DNA of 64,000 bases from JAAFHB01 sp038236995. Lineage in GTDB: Bacteria; Bacteroidota; Bacteroidia; Bacteroidales; Prolixibacteraceae. Position 1 is the first letter of the stretch, and each line of letters starts with the position of its first letter. The notes under the pieces were generated by a model, which worked only from the letters and a program-made list of their open reading frames with translations, was not told the DNA's origin and did not search any database. The stretch lies in contig JBBRZE010000013.1 in the NCBI GenBank assembly GCA_038236995.1, forward strand, positions 19,172 through 83,171. Reading direction: 5' to 3'. Position numbers and translations under genes: made by a program. Below, piece by piece: positions 16,479 through 25,599 of the stretch.

Positions 16479-16532
16479 ATGACAACATTTAAATCAATAT
16501 GGCTTTGGTGGGGCAACACTTTCCTCTGTTAG
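16479..16532 (+). CDS. trpL: Tryptophan leader peptide 1
   Basis: A 17-residue leader peptide, MTTFKSIWLWWGNTFLC, with three Trp codons at positions 8, 10 and 11. Ribosomes stalling here under Trp shortage would expose the antiterminator. The first Trp codon lies in the 5' arm of a perfect 11-bp hairpin, CAATATGGCTT (16495-16505) with AAGCCATATTG (16538-16548). It has no other plausible role and sits immediately before an attenuator terminator. Confidence 0.88.
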   Translation: MTTFKSIWLWWGNTFLC

Positions 16533-16608
16533 AGGTGAAGCCATATTGTATTTTTTAAAATACTCAACCGGCTTACCTTTTACAGGTAAGCCGGTTTTTT
16601 TGTTTTTC
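16533..16608 (+). terminator. trp attenuator 1: antiterminator and terminator
   Basis: Terminator arms AACCGGCTTACC (16566-16577) and GGTAAGCCGGTT (16585-16596), seven-base loop, then TTTTTGTTTTT. The competing antiterminator is AGGTGAAGCC (16533-16542) pairing with GGCTTACCT (16570-16578) with one bulged G. The antiterminator's 5' half is also the 3' half of the leader hairpin. This is the classic ribosome-mediated attenuation layout. Confidence 0.87.
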
Positions 16609-16650
16609 ATAGATCGCTTTTAATATTAAAAAAAACAAAATACATTAACA

Positions 16651-16713
16651 ATGAAATATTTAACTCAAAACAATTGGTCATGGCGTTGGCATACTTACTT
16701 TTTACAAACGTGA
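16651..16713 (+). CDS. trpL: Tryptophan leader peptide 2
   Basis: A 20-residue leader peptide, MKYLTQNNWSWRWHTYFLQT, with Trp at positions 9, 11 and 13. It lies 40 bases after the T-run of attenuator 1 and is followed by a second terminator, so a transcript must pass two Trp-sensing steps to reach trpE. Confidence 0.85.
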   Translation: MKYLTQNNWSWRWHTYFLQT

Positions 16714-16716
16714 AAG

Positions 16717-16783
16717 GATAACCTTCGTGTCTCCCATTTTAGGGATGAAACGGCTTATCGGATCACGATAAGCCGTTTTTTTA
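16717..16783 (+). terminator. trp attenuator 2: antiterminator and terminator
   Basis: Terminator arms AAACGGCTTATCG (16748-16760) and CGATAAGCCGTTT (16766-16778), five-base loop, then a run of seven T. A possible antiterminator is GATAACC (16717-16723) pairing with GGCTTATC (16752-16759) with one bulged C. I could not find a clear leader hairpin covering the Trp codons of this second unit. Confidence 0.82.
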
Positions 16784-16807
16784 TGAATTTCAAAATACAA
16801 CCAAAAT

Positions 16808-18217
16808 ATGAAACAGTACAATTTTAAAACCAGCGTTCGCGAAATCTTAGCCGATACAGTCACTCCAGTAAGTGTTTACCTCAAAATGCGTGACATTTTC
16901 CCAAATGCCCTCCTCCTCGAAAGTTCCGATCATCACAGTCTCGAGAACAGTTATTCGTTTATCTGTCTCAAACCCGAAGCTTCGATTGAAGTAGAGCAAT
17001 TCCGAACCACTAAAAAATACCCTGACGGACAAATGGAAACCGGAGAAATCACCAAAAGCGGGCAACTTGCCGATGAAATGGAAGCGTTTTTTGCATGCTT
17101 CAAGTCCGAGAGTAATATACCCGCGCTTCCAGCCAACGGATTTTTCGGTTATGTCAGTTACGATGGCGTTCAGTATTTCGAAACAATCAAGTTTAATAAT
17201 CCGGTCCAGCCCGCTTATGCCATTCCCGAGGTTCACTATGCTTTCTATCATTATATTATCGCCATCAATCATTACCAGAACCGTATCCAGTTAATTGAGA
17301 ATCTCTTCGAAGGTGAAAAATCATCGTTGAAAACAATTGAAGATTTACTGACCAGCCGCAATTTTGCCACATTTTCATTCGACACCGTTGACGGTGAAAG
17401 CTCCAATATTAATGATGAAGAGTTTAAACAGATGGTTACTAAAGGAAAAAAACATTGCTTCAGAGGAGATGTTTTTCAAATTGTTCTTTCGAGGCAATAC
17501 GCGCAGCAATTTTTGGGTGATGATTTTAATGTATACCGAGCCCTTCGTTCCATCAACCCCTCTCCTTATCTTTTTTATTTTGATTACGGAAATTACAAAA
17601 TTTTCGGATCATCGCCTGAGGCACAACTTCAGATCAATCAGCGCAAAGTTTCTATCAACCCTATTGCCGGGACCTTTCGTAGAACCGGAAACGACGAACA
17701 GGATCGTTTGCTTGCAGAAAAGCTTTCGAATGACCCCAAAGAGAACGCAGAGCATGTGATGCTGGTTGATCTTGCCCGCAATGACCTGAGCCGAAATGCA
17801 ACAAATGTGGAGGTCGAACTTTTCCGCGAAGTGCAGTTTTATTCGCATGTAATTCACCTTGTTTCGAAAGTTACCGGAATACTTCCAGAAGGATCAAATC
17901 CTGTTCGCGTCATGGGCGATTCTTTTCCGGCAGGAACACTTTCAGGGGCACCTAAATTTAAAGCAATGGAACTCATTGATCAATATGAGAATCAGAATCG
18001 TGGTTATTATGGCGGATGTATCGGTTTTATAGGTTTTGACAACCGTTTCAACCATGCCATTATGATTCGTTCTTTCCTTAGTAAAAACAATACACTTTTC
18101 TACCAGGCTGGCGCAGGAATCGTTGCAGCCTCCGACGAAGAAAGTGAATTACAGGAAGTAGGAAATAAATTGGCAGCATTGAAATCAGCTATTATTATGG
18201 CGAAAGAAATCAAATAG
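16808..18217 (+). CDS. trpE: Anthranilate synthase component I
   Basis: Forms anthranilate from chorismate with ammonia supplied by TrpG; first committed step of Trp synthesis. In 469 residues, the N-terminal feedback site LLESSDHHSLENSYSF (about 37-52) matches the LLESx(n)S allosteric element, and the C-terminal chorismate-binding domain carries SINPSPYLFYFD, EAQL, NPIAGTFRRTG, DLARNDLSR and PAGTLSGAPKFKAM. The start at 16808 follows the second attenuator terminator by 25 bases. First structural gene of trpEGDCFBA; 30 bases separate it from trpG. Confidence 0.97.
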   Translation: MKQYNFKTSVREILADTVTPVSVYLKMRDIFPNALLLESSDHHSLENSYSFICLKPEASIEVEQFRTTKKYPDGQMETGEITKSGQLADEMEAFFACFKSESNIPALPANGFFGYVSYDGVQYFETIKFNNPVQPAYAIPEVHYAFYHYIIAINHYQNRIQLIENLFEGEKSSLKTIEDLLTSRNFATFSFDTVDGESSNINDEEFKQMVTKGKKHCFRGDVFQIVLSRQYAQQFLGDDFNVYRALRSINPSPYLFYFDYGNYKIFGSSPEAQLQINQRKVSINPIAGTFRRTGNDEQDRLLAEKLSNDPKENAEHVMLVDLARNDLSRNATNVEVELFREVQFYSHVIHLVSKVTGILPEGSNPVRVMGDSFPAGTLSGAPKFKAMELIDQYENQNRGYYGGCIGFIGFDNRFNHAIMIRSFLSKNNTLFYQAGAGIVAASDEESELQEVGNKLAALKSAIIMAKEIK

Positions 18218-18247
18218 TGATCAAATAAGACATTTAAAAAAATTCAA

Positions 18248-18814
18248 ATGAAAATATTAGTAATCGACAATTACGACTCGTTCACCTATAACCTGGTTCA
18301 TGCTTTGAAGAAGTTTGAAGGGGTTACCGTTGAAGTCATACGAAATGATGAAGTAGCAGAAGGAGTGCCAGATGTATATGACAAAATCGTTTTCTCGCCC
18401 GGACCCGGACTACCCGAAGAAGCTGGCTCAATGCTTTCAATTATCAAAGAATATTCAGGAAAAAAACCGATGTTGGGGGTTTGTTTGGGACATCAGGCGA
18501 TTGGCGAATCGTTTGGTGGAACTTTGCAAAACATGAACGATGTCCTTCATGGTATTGCCACTCCGATATCCGTGGTGGCCAAGTCGTATCTTTTCAATGA
18601 TATGCCCGAAACATTTGATGCCGGCCGATATCATTCGTGGATTGTTGAAAAAGAAACCCTTCCATCTGTTCTTGAAATTACAAGTATCGACAAAGAAGGG
18701 CGGATCATGTCATTACAACACCGGGTATTTGATATTCAAGGGGTCCAGTTTCACCCGGAATCAATACTAACGCCTATTGGGGAAAAAATCCTTGAAAACT
18801 GGGTCAGACATTAA
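18248..18814 (+). CDS. trpG: Anthranilate synthase component II (glutamine amidotransferase)
   Basis: Hydrolyses glutamine and channels ammonia to TrpE. The 188-residue class I amidotransferase begins LVIDNYDSFTYNLVH, has the oxyanion-hole FSPGPGLP, the nucleophile Cys in GVCLGHQAIGE and the His-Glu pair in QFHPESILT near the C-terminus. Separate from trpE and trpD, without fusion. Placement directly after trpE favours a Trp role, although such subunits can also serve PabB. Confidence 0.96.
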   Translation: MKILVIDNYDSFTYNLVHALKKFEGVTVEVIRNDEVAEGVPDVYDKIVFSPGPGLPEEAGSMLSIIKEYSGKKPMLGVCLGHQAIGESFGGTLQNMNDVLHGIATPISVVAKSYLFNDMPETFDAGRYHSWIVEKETLPSVLEITSIDKEGRIMSLQHRVFDIQGVQFHPESILTPIGEKILENWVRH

Positions 18815-18864
18815 AGGCCCGTATCACCTTTAAAAAAAATTCAACATACTTCAAAAACTTCAAT

Positions 18865-19857
18865 ATGAGAGATATACTAAATTACCTTTTCGAACACAAA
18901 AGGTTATCGATACAGGAAGCGGAAGATATTCTGCTCGAAATTGCCGGAGGTAAACACTCCGATTCAGAGATTGCCGCTTTTATTACTGTCTTCAATATGC
19001 GCTCCATTAGCATTGACGAGCTCGCCGGATTTCGGAATGCGCTTCTGAAAACTTCAATTCCTATTGATTTATCGGCATTTAATACGATCGATCTGTGCGG
19101 AACGGGTGGCGATGGAAAAGATACTTTCAATATCTCAACCTTATCAGCATTCGTTGTTGCCGGAGCAGGGGCAGTTGTTGCCAAACACGGCAATTATGCA
19201 GCCTCATCTGGCTGCGGTTCGTCAAATGTGATGGAACATCTCGGCTATAAATTCTCGAATGATCACGACCGGTTACGGAATGAGCTGGCAGACTGCGGGA
19301 TCACCTTTCTCCACGCTCCGCTTTTCAACCCCGCAATGAAAAACGTAGGTCCAGTACGTCGCGCATTACGACTAAAAACCTTTTTTAATATGCTCGGGCC
19401 AATGGTGAATCCCGGTAGGCCACAAAATCAGATTGTCGGGGTTTTCAGTCTCGAACTGGCCCGGATGTATAACTATCTATATCAAAAGAGTAACATCAAT
19501 TATTGTATTATACACAGTCTGGATGGTTACGACGAGATTTCTCTTACGGGCGATTTTAAGGTCCTAACCAACAAAACTGACCGGATACATTCACCATCTA
19601 ATCTTGAAATGCCGCTGTTGAAAGCCGAAGAATTGGCCGGATCGGGTGATGTACCCGGTACAGCTGATATTTTCGTGAATGTATTGAATGGAAAAGGGAC
19701 AACCGCACAAAACTCGGTAGTCATCGCGAATGCTGCAATGGCACTTTCAACCTATTTCCCGGAGAAGGGAATCGAAGCGTGCCTCGAAGATGCCAAATCC
19801 TCCTTACTTGGAGGGAAAGCCTTGAAAGTTTTTACGAAATTAATCTCAATGCAATGA
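18865..19857 (+). CDS. trpD: Anthranilate phosphoribosyltransferase
   Basis: Transfers phosphoribose from PRPP to anthranilate. The 330-residue protein shows the PRPP loop DLCGTGGDGKDTFNIST (about 76-92), KHGNYAASSGCGSSNVME, and FNPAMKNVGPVRRALRLKTFFN, matching the KH(G)NR and anthranilate-binding regions, with a Tyr where many homologues have Arg in the HGNR motif. The stop codon overlaps the trpC start (ATGA, 19854-19857), pointing to translational coupling. Confidence 0.96.
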   Translation: MRDILNYLFEHKRLSIQEAEDILLEIAGGKHSDSEIAAFITVFNMRSISIDELAGFRNALLKTSIPIDLSAFNTIDLCGTGGDGKDTFNISTLSAFVVAGAGAVVAKHGNYAASSGCGSSNVMEHLGYKFSNDHDRLRNELADCGITFLHAPLFNPAMKNVGPVRRALRLKTFFNMLGPMVNPGRPQNQIVGVFSLELARMYNYLYQKSNINYCIIHSLDGYDEISLTGDFKVLTNKTDRIHSPSNLEMPLLKAEELAGSGDVPGTADIFVNVLNGKGTTAQNSVVIANAAMALSTYFPEKGIEACLEDAKSSLLGGKALKVFTKLISMQ

Positions 19858-20645
19858 GCACGATATTAGATGAAATTGTAGCGAACCGCAAAGAAGAGGT
19901 TTCGAAGCAGAAGTTGAAAATTCCGCTGGCAGAAATAAAATCAAAAATAAATTTTAGCATTGTATGTAATTCACTTTCTGCAAGACTAAAGAATCATGGA
20001 GCAAGTGGCATTATCGCGGAATTCAAAAGAAGATCGCCATCAAAAGGGGTGATCAACGATCAGGTTCAACCTGAAATAGTCACAAAAGGATATGCAGAAG
20101 CAGGCTCATCAGGGTTATCTGTTCTTACAGATGGGAAATATTTTGGTGGAAGTACAGCCGATTTTACGGCTGCAAGGAATGCCAATCCGTTCACCCCTCT
20201 TCTCCGAAAGGACTTTATGGTTGACGAATACCAGCTTTATGAATCAAGGCTACTCAATGCTGACGTAATTTTACTGATTGCAGCGGTTCTGGGAAAAGCA
20301 GAAATCTCCCGTTTTACCACAATTGCACATGAACTGGGAATGGAGGTATTACTTGAACTTCATGACGAAAGCGAGATTGATAAAATTGATACCGAAATAG
20401 ATATGATCGGCATCAACAACCGGAATCTCAAGGATTTTAAAGTTGACATGCATCGCTCTCTAAAATTGCTTGACCAACTTCCGGCCAGAGCTGTAAAAAT
20501 ATCGGAAAGTGGTTTAAGCGATCCTGAAACTATTGATTTTTTGCGAAAACGAGGCTTTCATGGTTTCCTGATGGGAGAGAGTTTTATGAAATCAGAAAAT
20601 CCTGCGACTGCCTGCCTTGATTTTATTTCAAGATTAAAATATTAA
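19854..20645 (+). CDS. trpC: Indole-3-glycerol phosphate synthase
   Basis: Closes the indole ring by decarboxylating CdRP. 263 residues, TIM barrel, with catalytic Lys in IIAEFKRRSPSKG, VLTDGKYFGGS, LLRKDFMVDEYQ, IGINNRNLKDFKV and ISESGLSD. The longer open frame back to 19779 is rejected: the extension runs inside trpD, and the ATG at 19854 gives the normal N-terminus STILDEIVANRKEEV and a 4-base overlap with trpD. Confidence 0.97.
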   Translation: MSTILDEIVANRKEEVSKQKLKIPLAEIKSKINFSIVCNSLSARLKNHGASGIIAEFKRRSPSKGVINDQVQPEIVTKGYAEAGSSGLSVLTDGKYFGGSTADFTAARNANPFTPLLRKDFMVDEYQLYESRLLNADVILLIAAVLGKAEISRFTTIAHELGMEVLLELHDESEIDKIDTEIDMIGINNRNLKDFKVDMHRSLKLLDQLPARAVKISESGLSDPETIDFLRKRGFHGFLMGESFMKSENPATACLDFISRLKY

Positions 20646-20664
20646 CATTCAATATTAAGTTGAT

Positions 20665-21288
20665 ATGAAAATAAAAGTTTGCGGAATGCGTAACCAGTCA
20701 AACATTGAGGAGCTGGTTAAATTAAAGCCCGACTACATTGGCTTTATCTTTTATCCAAAATCGAAACGGTACATCGGAGAGAAAATTCCGGATGAGATTC
20801 AATCATTGATACCGGTTTATATTCAGAAAGTCGGGGTATTTGTTGATGAGCCATTTAATAACCTGCTTGAAAAATTTAAAAGCAATAAACTTGACATGAT
20901 TCAACTTCATGGAAGTGAATTACCCGATTATTGCGAAAGGCTTAGAAAACTTGATATTCCTGTAATTAAAGTATTTAGTATTGATGCAGAATTCGATTTT
21001 GAGACCGTTAAGCCATACAATCCCTTTTGCGATTTTTATCTTTTCGATACGGCAAGCGAACTTCGTGGCGGTTCAGGGTTAAAGTTTGACTGGAAGAAAT
21101 TGGATCAGTATAAGGATGAGAAACCATTTTTTCTAAGTGGAGGAATCCATTCTTCTGACGTCGAAAACATCAAAGACATTACTCACAATGAATTGTACGC
21201 TATTGATGTTAACAGTGGATTTGAAATTGAACCGGGTGTAAAAGATATTCCAAAATTAAAATCATTCATCGAGGAATTAAGGAAGTGA
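20665..21288 (+). CDS. trpF: Phosphoribosylanthranilate isomerase
   Basis: Amadori rearrangement of phosphoribosylanthranilate to CdRP. The 207-residue barrel starts KIKVCGMRN with the catalytic Cys, has GFIFYPKSKRY, QLHGSE, FLFDT-type YLFDTASELRGGSG and ends with FLSGGIHSSDVENI and AIDVNSGFEIEPGVKD, including the catalytic Asp. Monofunctional; not fused to trpC as in enterobacteria. 19 bases after trpC. Confidence 0.96.
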   Translation: MKIKVCGMRNQSNIEELVKLKPDYIGFIFYPKSKRYIGEKIPDEIQSLIPVYIQKVGVFVDEPFNNLLEKFKSNKLDMIQLHGSELPDYCERLRKLDIPVIKVFSIDAEFDFETVKPYNPFCDFYLFDTASELRGGSGLKFDWKKLDQYKDEKPFFLSGGIHSSDVENIKDITHNELYAIDVNSGFEIEPGVKDIPKLKSFIEELRK

Positions 21289-21324
21289 AAACAAAGAGAA
21301 CATAATTTATAAAACCACAATAAA

Positions 21325-22536
21325 ATGAGCTTTCAATCAAATGATAAAGGATACTACGGTACATTCGGGGGCGCCTATATTCCTGAAATGATGTTTCCGA
21401 ACATTCATCAATTACAAAATTGCTACCTTGATATCATCGAAAGCGAAGAATTCAAGCAAGAGTTCAAGCAACTGCTTCGTGACTATGCTGGAAGACCATC
21501 GCCACTCTATTATTCCGATCGCTTGTCAGATCATTACAATGCGAAGATTTACCTTAAAAGAGAAGACCTGAACCACACAGGTTCACACAAAATCAACAAT
21601 ACAATTGGACAGATATTGCTGGCAAAACGGTTGGGCAAAACCCGGATAATTGCCGAAACGGGCGCAGGCCAGCATGGTGTTGCCACTGCTACAGTTTGTG
21701 CCAGAGCTGGACTTGAGTGCATCGTGTATATGGGAGCATTGGATGTTGCACGTCAAGCACCCAACGTAGAAAAAATGAAAATGTTGGGAGCCGAAGTGAG
21801 ACCTGTTCATAGCGGAAATAAAACATTGAAAGACGCCACAAATGAAGCTATCCGCGACTGGATCAATAATCCTGTTGATACACACTATATTTTAGGATCG
21901 GTTGTCGGACCACACCCCTATCCCGATATGGTGGCCAGGTTTCAATCGGTCATCAGTGAAGAGATCAGGATTCAGCTTTTGGAAAAGACCGGTAAAGAAA
22001 CACCCGACTATGTAATCGCCTGTGTAGGAGGCGGAAGCAATGCTGCAGGTGCTTTCTATCATTTTCTGGATGATCCTTCTGTAAACCTGATTGCTGTTGA
22101 GGCAGCAGGAAAAGGAGTTGATTCCGGTGAATCGGCAGCTACCACGCATCTCGGACGCCCAGGTGTTCTTCATGGAAGCAAAAGTCTATTAATGCAAACG
22201 CCGGATGGTCAAATCGTAGAACCTTACTCACTTTCAGCCGGACTTGATTATCCCGGAATCGGGCCGATGCATGCGAACCTGTTTGTTACAAAAAGAGCCC
22301 AATTTCTAAGCGCCACTGACGATGAAGCGCTTCAGGCTGCTTTATACCTTACCCAAAAAGAAGGAATCATCCCGGCACTCGAATCTGCACACGCCTTGGC
22401 AGCCCTCGAAATGATTGATTTTAAGCCAGATGATGTCGTGGTTGTAAATGTCTCCGGACGTGGTGATAAAGACATGGAGGCATATCTAAATTATTATCAA
22501 TCGATTAAACAACTTTCAAAGAACCATCCATCATGA
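21325..22536 (+). CDS. trpB: Tryptophan synthase beta chain
   Basis: Condenses indole with serine using PLP. 403 residues; TrpB1-type with GYYGTFGGAYIPE near the start, PLP Lys in REDLNHTGSHKINN, the indole-site Glu in ETGAGQHGVATATV, the phosphate loop CVGGGSNAAGAF and C-terminal NVSGRGDKDME. Overlaps trpA by four bases (22533-22536), as expected for subunits of one complex. Confidence 0.98.
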   Translation: MSFQSNDKGYYGTFGGAYIPEMMFPNIHQLQNCYLDIIESEEFKQEFKQLLRDYAGRPSPLYYSDRLSDHYNAKIYLKREDLNHTGSHKINNTIGQILLAKRLGKTRIIAETGAGQHGVATATVCARAGLECIVYMGALDVARQAPNVEKMKMLGAEVRPVHSGNKTLKDATNEAIRDWINNPVDTHYILGSVVGPHPYPDMVARFQSVISEEIRIQLLEKTGKETPDYVIACVGGGSNAAGAFYHFLDDPSVNLIAVEAAGKGVDSGESAATTHLGRPGVLHGSKSLLMQTPDGQIVEPYSLSAGLDYPGIGPMHANLFVTKRAQFLSATDDEALQAALYLTQKEGIIPALESAHALAALEMIDFKPDDVVVVNVSGRGDKDMEAYLNYYQSIKQLSKNHPS

Positions 22537-23306
22537 AAAATAGATTAACAGCACTCTTCGAAAAGAAAGATGAAAAAATTCTTTCAATATATTTTACTGC
22601 CGGATACCCCGAATTGAATGATACACTAAAAATTATCAGCCAACTTGAAAAAAGCGGAGCGGACCTGGTTGAAATCGGAATGCCGTTCTCGGATCCTGTT
22701 GCAGATGGTCCGGTGATTCAGCAAAGCTCCGAAACAGCCCTGAAAAATGGGATGACGATCCATTTATTGTTCGAGCAATTGAAAGATATTCGGAGAAGTG
22801 TTTCAATTCCATTAATACTAATGGGGTATCTCAACCCGGTAATGCAGTATGGGATTGATGATTTTTGTAAAAAATGCAAGGAAATTGGTATTGACGGAAC
22901 CATTATCCCCGATCTTCCGCTTGAAATTTATGAAACAGAATACAAAGAGATCTTCGAAAAGAATTCACTAAGCAATATTTTCCTGATGACTCCTCAAACT
23001 TCCGATGAAAGAATCAGAAAAATTGATGAACTTTCTACCGGATTTATTTACATGGTATCCTCTTCGTCCACAACTGGTGTCAAAGGAGCCGTCAACGAAG
23101 AACAAGTATCCTATTTCGAAAGAATCCGTGCGATGAATCTCGGCTCGAAACGACTCATTGGATTTGGCATTTCAGACAAAGCTTCCTTTGAGAAATCTGC
23201 TAATTATGCAAACGGGGCTATCATTGGAAGTGCATTTATCAAAGCGCTGGAAGGAAAAGAAACAATCGAAACCAAGGTGAGGGAGTTCATGCAAAGGTTT
23301 TATTAA
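22533..23306 (+). CDS. trpA: Tryptophan synthase alpha chain
   Basis: Cleaves indole-3-glycerol phosphate and passes indole to TrpB. 257 residues; catalytic Glu in LVEIGMPFSDPVADGPVIQ, Asp in TIIPDLPLE, the loop SSSSTTGVKGA and GFGISDK. Last gene of the trp operon; no strong terminator is visible in the 80 bases before the next gene. Confidence 0.97.
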   Translation: MKNRLTALFEKKDEKILSIYFTAGYPELNDTLKIISQLEKSGADLVEIGMPFSDPVADGPVIQQSSETALKNGMTIHLLFEQLKDIRRSVSIPLILMGYLNPVMQYGIDDFCKKCKEIGIDGTIIPDLPLEIYETEYKEIFEKNSLSNIFLMTPQTSDERIRKIDELSTGFIYMVSSSSTTGVKGAVNEEQVSYFERIRAMNLGSKRLIGFGISDKASFEKSANYANGAIIGSAFIKALEGKETIETKVREFMQRFY

Positions 23307-23360
23307 ATATAGGACTAAATAAGAATTATGCGTTCAATGAGGTAGTTTTATAAATAAAGT

Positions 23361-23368
23361 TAAATTTG
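23361..23368 (+). promoter_or_regulatory. Putative -7 promoter box of the S46 peptidase gene
   Basis: TAAATTTG fits TAnnTTTG and lies 18 bases before the ATG at 23387. It overlaps the in-frame TTG at 23366, which is one reason to reject that TTG as a start. Confidence 0.5.
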
Positions 23369-23386
23369 CGGCAAAAATTTAAATTA

Positions 23387-25537
23387 ATGAAAAACAGTTT
23401 TGTAGCGCTTCTCGTTTTTGTGTTCGTTTGGAACCTTAACGTTAAAGCCGACGAAGGAATGTGGCTTCCTTCGCTTGTAGGAAAATTGAACATCCAGAAG
23501 ATGAGCTCAATAGGGTGCAAACTAACAGCAGAGCAGATTTATAGCATTAATCAGTCGAGCTTAAAAGATGCAGTAGTTGCCCTGGATCGTGGATCATGTA
23601 CCGCAGAAATGATATCTGCGGATGGGTTATTGCTAACCAATCACCATTGTGGTTTTGGCGAAATTCAGGAACACAGTTCTGTTGAACACGATTACCTGAA
23701 AGACGGTTTTTGGGCGATGAAACGGAATGAGGAGCTTTCGAATCCCGGCAAAACTGTTACTTTTCTTATCCGCATGGAAGATGTAACTGACAAGGTTTTG
23801 AAGGATGTCACAGACACGATGGACGAAAGAACCCGGACCTCCAAGGTACGTGAGGCTGCTACAAAAATAGAGAAAGAAGCAAAAGGCGAAACAGGTTACG
23901 AAACACGAGTCAGAAGCCTTTTCGAATCAAATAAATACTACCTTTTTGTTACTGAGACGTTTAATGATATCCGCCTGGTAGGAGCACCACCTCAGTCAAT
24001 TGGCAAGTTCGGGGGAGAAACAGACAACTGGATGTGGCCACGTCATACCGGCGATTTCTCGATGTTCAGGGTTTATTGCGGTCCCGACGGTAAACCAGCA
24101 GAATACTCTAAAGATAATGTTCCTTACCATCCCAAACATTTTCTTCCGATTTCACTAAAGGGAGTTGAAAAAAACAGCTACGCAATGGTGATGGGTTATC
24201 CCGGTACAACCACGCGCTACCGCACATCCAACGAAGTGAAGTATACGATGGATGTAGTTAATGAGGTCAGAATTACAGCACGAGAAGCTAAACTGAATAT
24301 TATCAGGGACTTTATGGCAACAAGCCAGAAAGCCAGGATACAATATGCCTCAAAATTTGCCAGAAGCTCAAACTATTACAAATACTCCATTGGTCAGAAC
24401 AAGGGATTAGCCGCGCTTAATGTGATCGACAAAAAGCAGGCGATTGAAAAAGATTTTCTGAAGTGGGCAAATGAAACTCCTGAAAGAAAAGCCAAATACG
24501 GCAGCGCACTCGATTCGATTAATGCAGCCTATAAATCCAGGGTTGAAAAGGTTGCTTATCAATATGCCCGCGAAGCCTTACTTAGTGGAGCGGAGATTTT
24601 TGCATTTGCTGCAGAAGCCTCATCTCTTTACGAATCGTTGAAAGAAAACGACAAAGTCAAAATTGAAGGTGATGCGGAAGAGCTGCGACGTTCACTTAGT
24701 GAGTACTTTAAAGACTATGACGCCAACACTGATCAAAAAGTGGCTGGTACATTATTAAAACTCTACGCTTCGAAAGTTAATCCAAGATATATTCCCGGAT
24801 TTTTTGAGGAGATTGGACGAAAGTATAAAGGCAATTTCGACGCATATGCTCAAAAAATGTTCGAAAAAACCATTTTTGCCGACCAGGCGAAGATGGAATC
24901 TTTTTTGAATAAACCATCGCTAAAAGTGCTGGATAAAGATATGGCTTTCATTGCAATGCGTTCGATTTTCCAAACTCTGAGCCTGATTCAGCAAGATGCC
25001 TATAAAACAACATCAGGCCTGGATAAAGCCCGCAGACTGTTCGTCGCTGGCTTGAACGAAATGAATAAAGACAAATCGGTTTATCCCGATGCCAATTCGA
25101 CGATGCGCCTCACTTATGGCACTGTTGATGGTTATGTGCCTCACGATGCAACTTATTATGACTATTTCACAACGATGAAAGGATATGCAGAAAAGGGGAT
25201 CCCTGGCGACGTCGATTTTGATTTTCCTCAGAAACTGATTGACATGTATAACGCGAAAGATTTCGGACAATATGCAGAAAAAGATGGAACCTTACACACC
25301 TGCTTCACTTCGAATAACGATATAACAGGCGGAAATTCAGGAAGCCCGGTGATCAACGGAGACGGTGAACTCATTGGTATTGCTTTCGATGGAAACTGGG
25401 AAGCGATGAGCGGCGATATTGCTTTTGAGCCGGAGTTGCAGAAATGTATCAATGTGGATATCCGTTTTGTACTTTGGACCATCGATAAGTTCGCAGGAGC
25501 AAGCCATTTGGTTGACGAGATGAAATTGATCAGATAG
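23387..25537 (+). CDS. S46-family dipeptidyl-peptidase (DPP7-like)
   Basis: A secreted or periplasmic serine peptidase that removes dipeptides from oligopeptide N-termini, known from asaccharolytic and marine Bacteroidota. 716 residues with a signal peptide (KNSFVALLVFVFVWNLNVKA). The chymotrypsin-like triad is visible: His in LLTNHHCGFGEIQ, Asp in MWPRHTGDFSMFRVY and Ser in TGGNSGSPVINGDG. The residue 18 positions after the catalytic Ser, which separates Arg (acidic-specific DPP11) from Gly (DPP7), is Gly here (FDGNWE), so hydrophobic P1 preference is inferred. Start ATG chosen over the upstream TTG at 23366. A terminator follows at 25600. Confidence 0.93.
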   Translation: MKNSFVALLVFVFVWNLNVKADEGMWLPSLVGKLNIQKMSSIGCKLTAEQIYSINQSSLKDAVVALDRGSCTAEMISADGLLLTNHHCGFGEIQEHSSVEHDYLKDGFWAMKRNEELSNPGKTVTFLIRMEDVTDKVLKDVTDTMDERTRTSKVREAATKIEKEAKGETGYETRVRSLFESNKYYLFVTETFNDIRLVGAPPQSIGKFGGETDNWMWPRHTGDFSMFRVYCGPDGKPAEYSKDNVPYHPKHFLPISLKGVEKNSYAMVMGYPGTTTRYRTSNEVKYTMDVVNEVRITAREAKLNIIRDFMATSQKARIQYASKFARSSNYYKYSIGQNKGLAALNVIDKKQAIEKDFLKWANETPERKAKYGSALDSINAAYKSRVEKVAYQYAREALLSGAEIFAFAAEASSLYESLKENDKVKIEGDAEELRRSLSEYFKDYDANTDQKVAGTLLKLYASKVNPRYIPGFFEEIGRKYKGNFDAYAQKMFEKTIFADQAKMESFLNKPSLKVLDKDMAFIAMRSIFQTLSLIQQDAYKTTSGLDKARRLFVAGLNEMNKDKSVYPDANSTMRLTYGTVDGYVPHDATYYDYFTTMKGYAEKGIPGDVDFDFPQKLIDMYNAKDFGQYAEKDGTLHTCFTSNNDITGGNSGSPVINGDGELIGIAFDGNWEAMSGDIAFEPELQKCINVDIRFVLWTIDKFAGASHLVDEMKLIR

Positions 25538-25599
25538 TCTGAGAATCATTTAGCATCATGATCATCGGAAATTATATCCGGTAAAAATAAAACTATAAT

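Noticed and set aside
16847..17272. A 141-codon frame antisense to trpE
   Set aside because: Shadow of a well-identified gene, with no independent evidence.
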